64,000 nt of DNA, taken from assembly GCF_012276985.1 (NCBI RefSeq), contig NZ_JAAXMM010000007.1, positions 62,001 through 126,000 of the forward strand, given 5' to 3'. Below the pieces are notes generated by a model. The model worked only from the letters and a program-made list of their open reading frames with translations. It had not been told where the DNA came from and searched no databases. The position numbers and the translations under genes are program-made. Shown here in pieces: positions 1-7,029 of the stretch (position 1 is its first letter; every line of letters starts with the position of its first letter). This DNA is from Agrobacterium sp. a22-2 (GTDB taxonomy: Bacteria > Pseudomonadota > Alphaproteobacteria > Rhizobiales > Rhizobiaceae).

Positions 1-702
1 CAGTGAAAGCGCCTCTTCGAAATCATCCGTCTGGTAAAGCGCCAGGGCCTCCTGCCGGTTGGCGAAGACGATGTCGACCGTGCCGGACCGCATCAGATCG
101 AGGAACTCATCGCGATAACGATCAACGCAGAAGCTGTCGGACAGGGTCATCGATGTCTCCCGGCCATTGTCATGGGCGATGCGGGCACAATCGAGAATGG
201 CCTGCTTGGCACGCGGCGGATCCCACAGATATCCCTCGAAATAGGTGACCTTCGACTGAGCGACCACTTCCGGCTCGACATCTTCCGGGCCCAGTTCGAC
301 GCAGGCGCCGAGATAGGTGTTCATCGACCGCTCGCCGTCTTCGGTCACGAAGATCATGCTGCGGGCAGTCGGAGGCTGTTTGCCCTTGGGCTTGGTCTCG
401 TAATGCACGCCTTGCGCGCGGATGTCATGAATGAAGATCTCGCCAAGCTGGTCGTCGGCAACCTTGCCGAAATAGGCAGCCTTGCCGCCCAGGTTGGCGA
501 TACCGGCCGCCGTGTTGCCGGCGCTGCCGCCCGAGGCCTCAACGGCCGGGCCCATCAGGGCATAGAGCTTTTCGGCCCGCTCCGCATCGATGAGGTTCAT
601 CGCACCTTTGGTAATGGCATTGTCGATCAGGAACTGGTCCTCACAACGGGAAATGATATCGACAATAGCATTGCCAATGGTGAGCACGTCGAATTTCGTC
701 AT
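1..702 (-). CDS. Adenosine kinase (PfkB family), C-terminus cut off by window edge
   Basis: Reading the minus strand from the ATG at 702 gives 234 codons with no stop before the window edge, beginning MTKFDVLTIGNAIVDI. This is the N-terminal part of a PfkB/ribokinase-fold sugar kinase: the opening strand with GNAIVD, the glycine pair in EASGGSAGNTAAGIANLGG that shapes the nucleoside pocket, and GKVADDQLGEIF are as in bacterial adenosine kinases, which phosphorylate adenosine to AMP with ATP in the cytoplasm for purine salvage. Family members are about 330 residues, so roughly 100 residues carrying the anion hole and catalytic Asp lie outside the window. Other PfkB substrates cannot be fully excluded, but the N-terminus matches the rhizobial adenosine kinase type. 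No stop codon is present in the window, so it is a partial gene, not a pseudogene. Confidence 0.88.
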   Translation of the reverse strand, partial: MTKFDVLTIGNAIVDIISRCEDQFLIDNAITKGAMNLIDAERAEKLYALMGPAVEASGGSAGNTAAGIANLGGKAAYFGKVADDQLGEIFIHDIRAQGVHYETKPKGKQPPTARSMIFVTEDGERSMNTYLGACVELGPEDVEPEVVAQSKVTYFEGYLWDPPRAKQAILDCARIAHDNGRETSMTLSDSFCVDRYRDEFLDLMRSGTVDIVFANRQEALALYQTDDFEEALSL

Positions 703-900
703 AAAGGCCGGATCCTTGCCGTTAGAAGTCCGTGTTCGGTCATACCGGTTTTTCAACACTTTGGAAGAACAAACCATCCGGAAAGCCATACTGCAGACCA
801 ATAAACGGACCGATAACGACGGCCAAAATACCGTCCAATGGCGAAACGGTCGGCGCGCGCCGCCATGATGGCGTTCGCGTCATGCCGTTGTCACTTTCGT

Positions 901-1080
901 TGGCTATGAAGCATCTCACAAGATGCCACGGTGGGGACACGCGATTGTCCCGGTGGCGCGAGGAGCCATGATCGGTTCAATATTGCGGGACGTATGCCGA
1001 CCACGGATGGACTGGCGGCAGCGTCTCAAGTCCCGGTTTTGCCGGGCACAGGAAAGCGGGGATTGCCCCGCTTTTTTTGT
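901..1080 (+). ncRNA. Candidate structured small RNA of unknown family
   Basis: The roughly 490 bases between the adenosine kinase and the AEC carrier have no convincing gene, but the plus strand holds consecutive hairpins. GCATCT/AGATGC (911-916 with 921-926, loop CACA), GGGACA/TGTCCC (934-939 with 946-951) and CCCGG/CCGGG (1032-1036 with 1042-1046) are followed by a strong intrinsic terminator at 1053-1078. The 5' end is uncertain and I found no clean promoter. It could be a free sRNA or a terminated leader of the carrier gene that begins 114 bases after the terminator. I do not recognise the family; 6S RNA was considered and rejected. Confidence 0.42.
1053..1078 (+). terminator. Rho-independent terminator
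   Basis: A perfect 9-bp stem, AAAGCGGGG (1053-1061) with CCCCGCTTT (1066-1074), closes on the loop ATTG and runs into a T tract (TTTTTTT from 1072). The T tract is on the plus strand, so it ends a plus-strand transcript that starts upstream of the carrier gene. Confidence 0.82.
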
Positions 1081-1191
1081 TGGTCCCCATCGATCGGATC
1101 GTACCGAAGGTACCTGGCAAAGCGATTGCCAGACCTTGCGATAGGCTGTTAAACGGACGGGCGCGCCGCGATTGATGAAAGCCAGCCCTCC

Positions 1192-2136
1192 ATGTCCGCC
1201 ATTGCCCTGAACGTCTTTCCGATCTTCATCCTGATCCTGCTGGGTTGGATGATCGTCAAGACCGGCGTGCTGAAAGCGGATGTGGGCGACGCGCTCGGTG
1301 AATTCGTCTTCAAGATCGCCGTGCCTTTCCTGTTGTTCAATACGATCTACCAAGCCGATTTTCACGGCGCCTCGCCCTTTCGCCTGTGGATCGCCTATTT
1401 TTCCGGCGTCGCCATCACCTGGACCCTGGGACACCTGATCGCCACGACCTTCTTCGGACGGGACGCCCGTGTCGGCGTTCTGGCCGGCGTGTCCTCCGCC
1501 TTTGCCAACAACGTGTTCATTGGCCTACCTCTGGTCGGCCGCACGGTCGGCGAAGACGGTATCGTCGCGCTCTCCATCCTGCTTGCCGTGCATCTGCCGC
1601 TGATGATGGTGATCGGCACGGTGCTGATGGAAAATGCGGAGCGAAAGGTCGGCGGCGGTCCCTCGCGCGGCCTCGGCACGATCCTGCGCCAGATTGCCGC
1701 AAACCTCATCAAGAACCCGCTGATCATCGGCCTTGCCGCAGGCCTGGCGGTGCATGTTTCCGGCCTGCCGCTGCCGCAGGTGGTCTCAGGTGTCGTTGCG
1801 CAGATCGCAGGCATCGCCGCGCCGGCGGCGCTGATCTCGCTCGGCATGGCGCTCAACAAATACGGCATTTCCGGCAATCTGGGGATAGCGACAGCCACCT
1901 CTGTGCTCAAGCTCTTCGTGCTTCCGGCCTGTGTCTGGGCGGCCTGCCAGTTGCTCGGGCTGAGCTCGCAATGGACGAGTGCCATGGTTCTGACATCGGC
2001 CGTGCCGACCGGGATCAACGCCTGGCTGATCGCCAACCGCTTCGGCGTCGGACACGGGCTGGCCGCCTCGACCATTACGCTGACGACTGCGGCCGGGGTG
2101 TTTTCGGTGACGTTCTGGGCCTGGCTTGTGGGCTGA
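1192..2136 (+). CDS. AEC family transporter (auxin efflux carrier / malonate carrier type)
   Basis: The 314-residue product is almost entirely hydrophobic with about ten predicted membrane segments, the architecture of the AEC (Mem_trans) family. It opens with MSAIALNVFPIFILILLGW, and the typical glycine- and asparagine-containing re-entrant segments are present (SSAFANNVFIGLPLVG near residues 100-115; TSAVPTGINAWLIANRFGV near 265-283). Family members move small carboxylates or related anions across the inner membrane by secondary transport; the substrate cannot be read from the sequence. The ATG at 1192 is chosen because the first membrane helix starts immediately after it. A clear Shine-Dalgarno is lacking. 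It stands alone between an RNA candidate and a convergent gene. Confidence 0.85.
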   Translation: MSAIALNVFPIFILILLGWMIVKTGVLKADVGDALGEFVFKIAVPFLLFNTIYQADFHGASPFRLWIAYFSGVAITWTLGHLIATTFFGRDARVGVLAGVSSAFANNVFIGLPLVGRTVGEDGIVALSILLAVHLPLMMVIGTVLMENAERKVGGGPSRGLGTILRQIAANLIKNPLIIGLAAGLAVHVSGLPLPQVVSGVVAQIAGIAAPAALISLGMALNKYGISGNLGIATATSVLKLFVLPACVWAACQLLGLSSQWTSAMVLTSAVPTGINAWLIANRFGVGHGLAASTITLTTAAGVFSVTFWAWLVG

Positions 2137-2163
2137 CGCCCGGACGGCGTTACGCTGACCCGC

Positions 2164-4068
2164 TTACGACCAGCCGGCCATGCGCCAATAGAGATCGTTG
2201 GCACGATCGGCCTCGGCATTTTCCTGGACCGGAGCCTCGTCATCGGCCGGTTCGCCGGCGGCAGCGCGCAAGGCTTGCTCTTCGGCATCGTCGCCCTCGT
2301 CGGACATGGTGCCATCGTCGGCCATCTGCTGCTCGGCGGCTTCCTCTTCGGCACCGTCGTCCTCATCGGACTTCTGCTTCGATCCGGTCGGCTCGGTCGG
2401 CTCCTCGAATTCCTGCATGGCCAGATAGTTGACGATGGGCAGCGGAATACCGTCGCGCGGCATGGCGGTCCGGAAGGCGGCGAGTTCCTCGTCGCGCGAC
2501 GAGGTGGAGCCAACCGGGCCTTGATGGTCCATGCCCTCGTCCGCAACGGCGCGGGCATCCTCCTCGGTATCTGCTTCGCTCGTGGACGGTGCCGTCGCCT
2601 GGGCCGCCGTGCGAGTCGCCATATCCTCCGACACATCGGCCGATGGGAGATCAGCGGCCACATCGACGCTTGCGGCAGAGGTCGATCGCTGCGGCTCTGT
2701 TTTGGTCTCCGGCGCCTCGGCACGTGCCGCGGCATGATCGCTGAGGGCGGCCTCGATGGCAGCAGCAGTGGAACTGATCACTTCCTTCCAGCCCTTGAGC
2801 ACGAACATCGTCTGCACCGGCTCGGACGTCCGCGGCGACCGGTCTATCCGCTCATCCAGAGTACCGGATGCAGCACGTTGCGTGGCATGATTCGGTGACG
2901 CTTCATCCTGGCGAACCGAGGCGGCGGTATCCGGCAAGTGGGCATCAGGTGCAGATGGGGACACGGCAGCACCGCGCGTGCCAGGTGCAGCACCATCAGG
3001 GGCCATGCGAGCCTGTTCGGGGGCAGCCGATCGCGCTCCGGCCTCGAAGGTCTGACGCAGCCGCTCCTGCAAGGCTCGCGCGCCCTTTTCCAACGGCACC
3101 GGCGCGCCGCTGTCGTGCGACGCTGCCTCGGGTTCATCAGCAACAGCGGTTTCGACATTCGGGTCATTCGCCAGAGGCGGCGAACCGTCGGTCGACACCG
3201 ATTCCGCTGTCGTGGCGTCGTGACCGCTGGCAGGCTCAACTGTTGCTGCCAGCATCCGAGGGGATGAGTTTACGCCTCCGGCCGTATCGGATCCGGCATC
3301 GGAAGCGCCCGCGGCATGCTCGGCTTCCCGCCCGGCCGTGTTCGATGTCACATCAGCAATTCCATCGTCCGCAGGCCTTCCATCGGCCGAAGCGGGTGCG
3401 GCATCGACGTGTACCTCGGTAAGTGACGCTGGATCTGCGGGCAGGCGGGGCTGTTCCGACCGGCTGGCGGCTGGCGGCATCGCACTGGCCGGCTGGGTTT
3501 GAGCCGGCTGGGTTTGAGCCGGCTGAATCTGCTGGCCCGGAGCCACAGATCTCGGCTCGCCGCTATTCTGGCGATAGGAGGTCACCACCGTGCGTGTAGC
3601 GAGGTCGCGTTCCTTGTGGCGGGCAATTTCGAGGTAGACGGCAAGCTTTGCCGCTTCCGGGCCAGCCGGATTGCGGAAGGCGTCGGTCAGCATCCGCAGC
3701 TTGATGCCGGTCATGGCCTGGGACAGCAACCGCTCCAGAACGAGCCGATCCTGTGGTGTCAGCTTGGCCAATGCCTCGACGAATCGCTGTGCAAAGGCGC
3801 CATTGGTCTCGCCGCTCTTGCGAACCACCCCAATGGCCTGACCCACCATGTCGGCGAGGAAAGCGACATTTCCGGCCATCTGCTCGTGGCCGCTCAGCAT
3901 CAGAATGTTCAGCCTTCCGGCAATCGCCGGATTGAGGTCCTGGCCGCTCATGACAACCGGATTGGCGGCTTGAACCTGCACGTCGGTGCCTTTCGCCGGC
4001 AGGATATCCGGGCGATGGTCCTGAAAGGCGATCGAGGTACTCGAGACTGTTTGAACCGGAGGCAGCAT
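2164..4068 (-). CDS. Acidic, largely disordered protein of unknown function
   Basis: I do not recognise this 634-residue protein. Residues about 40-165 form a predicted helical region (for example LADMVGQAIGVVRKSG and QRFVEALAKLTPQDRLVLERLLSQ), and the rest is low-complexity sequence rich in Ala, Pro, Asp, Glu and Ser. A short tandem repeat gives QPAQTQPAQTQ near 180-195, a conserved-looking WKEVISSTAAAIEAAL sits near 445, and the tail after about 570 is strongly acidic and ends NDLYWRMAGWS. There is no signal peptide and no membrane segment. The ATG at 4068 has a good ribosome site (AAGGGG about 7 bases upstream). The composition recalls FliK-like or scaffold proteins, but no FliK C-terminal domain is visible. 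A CtrA-like site lies about 150 bases upstream. The frame is convincing because codon bias is maintained throughout. Confidence 0.72.
   Translation of the reverse strand: MLPPVQTVSSTSIAFQDHRPDILPAKGTDVQVQAANPVVMSGQDLNPAIAGRLNILMLSGHEQMAGNVAFLADMVGQAIGVVRKSGETNGAFAQRFVEALAKLTPQDRLVLERLLSQAMTGIKLRMLTDAFRNPAGPEAAKLAVYLEIARHKERDLATRTVVTSYRQNSGEPRSVAPGQQIQPAQTQPAQTQPASAMPPAASRSEQPRLPADPASLTEVHVDAAPASADGRPADDGIADVTSNTAGREAEHAAGASDAGSDTAGGVNSSPRMLAATVEPASGHDATTAESVSTDGSPPLANDPNVETAVADEPEAASHDSGAPVPLEKGARALQERLRQTFEAGARSAAPEQARMAPDGAAPGTRGAAVSPSAPDAHLPDTAASVRQDEASPNHATQRAASGTLDERIDRSPRTSEPVQTMFVLKGWKEVISSTAAAIEAALSDHAAARAEAPETKTEPQRSTSAASVDVAADLPSADVSEDMATRTAAQATAPSTSEADTEEDARAVADEGMDHQGPVGSTSSRDEELAAFRTAMPRDGIPLPIVNYLAMQEFEEPTEPTGSKQKSDEDDGAEEEAAEQQMADDGTMSDEGDDAEEQALRAAAGEPADDEAPVQENAEADRANDLYWRMAGWS
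3489..3525. repeat. 15-bp tandem repeat inside the disordered protein gene
   Basis: CCGGCTGGGTTTGAG occurs twice head to tail (3489-3503 and 3504-3518), followed by a partial third copy. It is in frame and encodes the QPAQT repeat, so copy-number change would lengthen or shorten the linker without a frameshift. Confidence 0.8.
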
Positions 4069-4214
4069 CGCTCACCCCTTTATCGTTGATGGCTAAACAG
4101 GCAGGATCATGAAACAGGTCACTCATGCGACCGGCGCCGTTCCTACGGGAACTTGCGCAAATGTTCCGACCAAATCGTGTCGGCTTGTCGATATCAAAAC
4201 CGATATTGGACCAA

Positions 4215-4235
4215 ATTTGTTAACAAATCGCTAAC
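4215..4235. promoter_or_regulatory. Possible CtrA-type box overlapping a 14-bp palindrome
   Basis: The sequence TTAA (4220-4223), seven bases, then CTAAC (4231-4235) differs at one position from the alphaproteobacterial CtrA consensus TTAA-N7-TTAAC. The first half lies in a perfect palindrome, ATTTGTTAACAAAT (4215-4228). The site is in the intergenic region between the disordered protein (minus) and the NAMPT-type gene (plus) and could serve either. Function is inferred only from the motif match. Confidence 0.4.
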
Positions 4236-4349
4236 CATAAACCAAAGGCAGCAGCTTGCCGGCCATGGAAGGCTCGCCTACATAGGTTTGACGTCTCACT
4301 GAAGAATCACTCGAACTCAGCCGTCTGTGGCGGTCCGGTGGATGCCCCC

Positions 4350-5735
4350 ATGAATATCCTGAACCCCATCTTGAACACGGACAGCTACAAGCTCGGGCAT
4401 TTTCTGCAATACCCGGCTGGCACCAGCGCCATCAGCGGCTACATCACCACGCGTGGCGCTTCGCCGAAACCCGAAGTGGTGTTCTTCGGCCTGCAGATGT
4501 TCCTGAAGGAATATCTGTCCCGCGCAATCACCGCAGCCGACATCGATGAGGCGGAGGAGGTTGCGACGCTGCATGGCCAGCCTTTTGATCGCGCCGGATG
4601 GGAACATATCGTGACGACCCATGGCGGCCTGCTGCCGCTGCGCATCGAGGCGCTTGCCGAAGGCAGCATCGTGAGGCGCGACACCCCCATGGTCCAGGTG
4701 GTGAATACGGACCCGCGGGTGCCATGGCTGACCTCCTACATGGAAACGGCGCTGCTACGGGCCGTCTGGTACCCCTCCAGCGTTGCCAGCACGGTGCGGC
4801 GCATCCGCGAGACGCTTCTTCCCTTCCTGGAGCGCAGCTGCGATCAGCCGGACCTGATACTGCCAACCAGGCTCAGCGATTTCGGGGCGCGCGGCACGAC
4901 CAGCCTTGAGCAATCCGGCATCGGCGGCGCGGCGCATCTCCTGCAGTTCCGCAATACCGACACCCTGCCCGCCGTTCTCTATGCCCGCAAATATTATGGT
5001 GCCGAGATGGCCGGCCTGTCCGTGCCTGCATCCGAACACACAACAATGGTTGCCTGGGGGCAGCCACGCGAAACCGACGCCTATTCCAACATGATCGACC
5101 AGTTCGGGCACTATCCGGCCTATTCGGTGGTGTCGGACAGCTACGATATCCAGAATGCGGTGGCAGAGGTCTGGGGCAAACAGCTGCAGACTAAGGTCCG
5201 GGCAGCAGGCGGTACGCTGATTGTCCGCCCCGACAGCGGCGACCCGATCGATACCTCCGTGCAGGTCGTGGCGCAACTGGCCTATGCGTTCGGCACCCGG
5301 CTGAACGGCAAGGGTTACAAAGTGCTCGACGATGCCGTTCGGGTTCTGCAGGCTGATGGACTGTCCCTGCAGGATATGACGATGATCCTTGGCCGGCTGG
5401 AAAGCATGGGCTTTTCGGCGGAAAACATCGCCTTCGGCATCGGCGCGTCGCAATTGCAGAAAGTCAGTCGCGACACCTATTCCTTCACGATGAAATGCAG
5501 CGCCCGGCAGGATGCCGACGGGTCCTGGCACGACATGTCGCGCCGCCCGACCAATATGCATGACAAGCTGCCACGCGCCGGGCGCCAATCGGTCATCGTC
5601 GAGGACCGCGACCTTGTGGCTGTCCACCGGGATGAACTGGGCGGTCGTCAGGATCAACTGGTAACAGTCTGGGAGAACGGCAAGCTGCTGCGGGACTGGA
5701 CATTCGAAGAGATCCGCGCGCGGGCAAGGGGCTGA
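4350..5735 (+). CDS. nadV: Nicotinamide phosphoribosyltransferase-type enzyme (NAMPT/NadV)
   Basis: The product (461 residues from the ATG at 4350) follows the NAMPT fold of animals and some bacteria rather than the shorter PncB pattern. It starts MNILNPILNTDSYKLGHFLQYP, then has FFGLQMFLKEYL, DFGARGTTS, the FRNTDTLPA segment that carries the Asp associated with nicotinamide preference, LSVPASEHTTMVAWG, VVSDSYDIQNAV and the PRPP-site loop VRPDSGDP. It should make NMN from nicotinamide and PRPP in NAD salvage. A GTG twelve bases upstream in frame is a weaker alternative start, since homologues begin near the second Met. It is monocistronic, diverging from the disordered protein gene. Annotation pipelines often label such proteins nicotinate phosphoribosyltransferase. 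Confidence 0.88.
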   Translation: MNILNPILNTDSYKLGHFLQYPAGTSAISGYITTRGASPKPEVVFFGLQMFLKEYLSRAITAADIDEAEEVATLHGQPFDRAGWEHIVTTHGGLLPLRIEALAEGSIVRRDTPMVQVVNTDPRVPWLTSYMETALLRAVWYPSSVASTVRRIRETLLPFLERSCDQPDLILPTRLSDFGARGTTSLEQSGIGGAAHLLQFRNTDTLPAVLYARKYYGAEMAGLSVPASEHTTMVAWGQPRETDAYSNMIDQFGHYPAYSVVSDSYDIQNAVAEVWGKQLQTKVRAAGGTLIVRPDSGDPIDTSVQVVAQLAYAFGTRLNGKGYKVLDDAVRVLQADGLSLQDMTMILGRLESMGFSAENIAFGIGASQLQKVSRDTYSFTMKCSARQDADGSWHDMSRRPTNMHDKLPRAGRQSVIVEDRDLVAVHRDELGGRQDQLVTVWENGKLLRDWTFEEIRARARG

Positions 5736-5747
5736 TGGCCCCAAGCC

Positions 5748-6086
5748 TTAAGGCGACAGGTTGCGGAACATCCGATAAAGACCGTTGTCATCCGAATTGA
5801 CGGCCGAAATTTCCCCTTTGACAGGTTTGGTGCGATCGTATTTTTCCGCAGGCATGGCATCGAGCCATGTGGCGGCGACACGTCGGCCGGCTCCCGATGC
5901 ATCGGCGTCATCACTCTGATCCGATTCGTCCCAAGCAGACGAGCCCTGGCCCAACGGTGCGGCCGCCGGCGACAGAAACATGTCGAACAGATCGGCCTCG
6001 TCGCTTTGGCTGGAATCGCGGTTGCCGCGGTGCCCAGCCGAAGTTGGAGACACCCCGTTCATCGGCTTCGTAGCTGCATCCATCAT
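5748..6086 (-). CDS. Short acidic hypothetical protein
   Basis: This frame gives 112 residues from the ATG at 6086 (MMDAATKPMNGVSPTSAGHRG); a TTG at 6119 would lengthen it slightly. No family is recognised. The protein is polar, rich in Ser and Asp in its middle (for example DESDQSDDADASGAG), has no signal peptide and ends GLYRMFRNLSP. Coding potential is moderate: the third-position bias fits, but no good ribosome site precedes either start. It ends 12 bases from the stop of the convergent NAMPT-type gene. It may be a real small gene or a chance frame. Confidence 0.5.
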   Translation of the reverse strand: MMDAATKPMNGVSPTSAGHRGNRDSSQSDEADLFDMFLSPAAAPLGQGSSAWDESDQSDDADASGAGRRVAATWLDAMPAEKYDRTKPVKGEISAVNSDDNGLYRMFRNLSP

Positions 6087-6140
6087 GGTCGCATTCGGTC
6101 TGTCTTCGACGAGACGCAACAGGGTTGCGCCAGCCGTCGC

Positions 6141-6172
6141 CGGTTACATTTTGTCAAACGCTAATGTAACCG
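6141..6172. repeat. Perfect 10-bp inverted repeat
   Basis: CGGTTACATT (6141-6150) and AATGTAACCG (6163-6172) are exact reverse complements separated by 12 bases. The repeat lies 55 bases upstream of the preferred start of the short acidic ORF. It has no T tract on either side, so an operator is as likely as a transcript hairpin. Confidence 0.65.
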
Positions 6173-6242
6173 ACAGCCGTTAAAGAACCCTCACCGATTT
6201 GGCGAGGATTCTACCGACATGAGCGGACCTGTCGCGCGCCTC

Positions 6243-6296
6243 ATACCAAATATCGATGATAGGAGCCTATAGGTTTCTATTATCGAGACTTGGTAT
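6243..6296. repeat. 54-bp near-perfect palindrome beside the RNase D gene
   Basis: The two halves match around a centre between 6269 and 6270 (CCTA/TAGG). Of 27 opposed positions 22 are Watson-Crick, three (6258, 6263, 6265) would be G-U pairs in plus-strand RNA, and two mismatch. The ends are ATACCAA and TTGGTAT. It touches the last base of the RNase D stop codon. It lacks the G+C-rich stem and T tract of an ordinary terminator and looks more like a dispersed palindromic intergenic unit, such as those described in rhizobia (RIME-type elements), though identity to any known unit was not tested. Confidence 0.7.
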
Positions 6297-6922
6297 CAGC
6301 TATGGGCAAAGATGTCCGTTTCCTCCCAGCCGAGCAGATCGAGCTTGGCACGGGTGGGCAGGAATTCGAAGCAGGCCTTGGCGTGATCCATGCGGCCATC
6401 GCGCACCAGCCGCTCGGTCAATCGGTCACGCAAAGCATGCAGATAAAGCACATCGGAGGCCGCATATTCGAGCTGGGCCGGGGAGAGCTTTTCAGCCGCC
6501 CAGTCCGACGATTGCTGCGCCTTGGAGATATCCACCTCCAGCAGTTCCTTGAGGTTGTCCTTCAGGCCATGGCGATCGGTATAGGTCCGGCAGAGCCGCG
6601 AGGCGATCTTCGTGCAGAAAACCGTACCGCAGGTCACACCGAAGGTGTGGAACAGGACGGCAATGTCGAAGCGGCCGTAATGGAAGATCTTCTGGCGTGC
6701 CGGATCGGCCAGCATGGCCACAAGATGGGGTGCTTGCGTCTGGCCGGCGGCAATGCGGATGACGTCTGCCGTGCCGTCGCCGGGGGACAATTGCACCACG
6801 CAGAGGCGATCACGCCGGGGGACCAGGCCGAGCGTTTCCGTGTCGATGGCGATCGCGCCGGTATAACGCTCGGCATCGACCACCGAAATATCCCCTTCGT
6901 GGTAGCGAATGGTGGAAGCCAT
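6296..6922 (-). CDS. rnd: RNase D-like 3'-5' exonuclease without HRDC domain
   Basis: The 208-residue protein is a DEDDy exonuclease: IDTETLG supplies the first Asp and Glu near residues 27-29, HYGRFDIAVL the second Asp, and LEYAASDVLYL the Tyr-x3-Asp pair near the C-terminus. It resembles the catalytic domain of RNase D, which trims the 3' ends of tRNA and other RNAs, but is about half the length of the E. coli enzyme because the helicase-and-RNase-D C-terminal (HRDC) repeats are missing. That short form is common in alphaproteobacteria. The ATG at 6922 is preferred over a TTG at 6943 because GGAG lies 8 bases upstream of it. A 54-bp palindrome abuts the stop. Confidence 0.88.
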   Translation of the reverse strand: MASTIRYHEGDISVVDAERYTGAIAIDTETLGLVPRRDRLCVVQLSPGDGTADVIRIAAGQTQAPHLVAMLADPARQKIFHYGRFDIAVLFHTFGVTCGTVFCTKIASRLCRTYTDRHGLKDNLKELLEVDISKAQQSSDWAAEKLSPAQLEYAASDVLYLHALRDRLTERLVRDGRMDHAKACFEFLPTRAKLDLLGWEETDIFAHS

Positions 6923-7029
6923 CAGTGTCTCCAAGTCAGCCAATTCCAGATCTTGGGCGGGGCTATAACCGAAAGCAGCGCCCGGCGATACGGCATTTGC
7001 GGCGATTCGGGCCGTTTGCAGTCCGGAAC

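Noticed and set aside
901..1080. 6S RNA for the structured RNA near the AEC carrier gene
   Set aside because: The fold is a row of short hairpins, not one long rod with a central bubble, and the usual neighbour (5-formyltetrahydrofolate cyclo-ligase) is absent.
916..1434. 172-codon minus-strand ORF opposite the AEC gene start
   Set aside because: It overlaps both the terminator and the carrier gene on the wrong strand and has no ribosome site or domain.
5748..6119. Relationship between the C-termini of the two acidic proteins flanking the NAMPT-type gene
   Set aside because: The shared Leu-Tyr and Arg-Met residues are too few to separate from chance in low-complexity acidic proteins.
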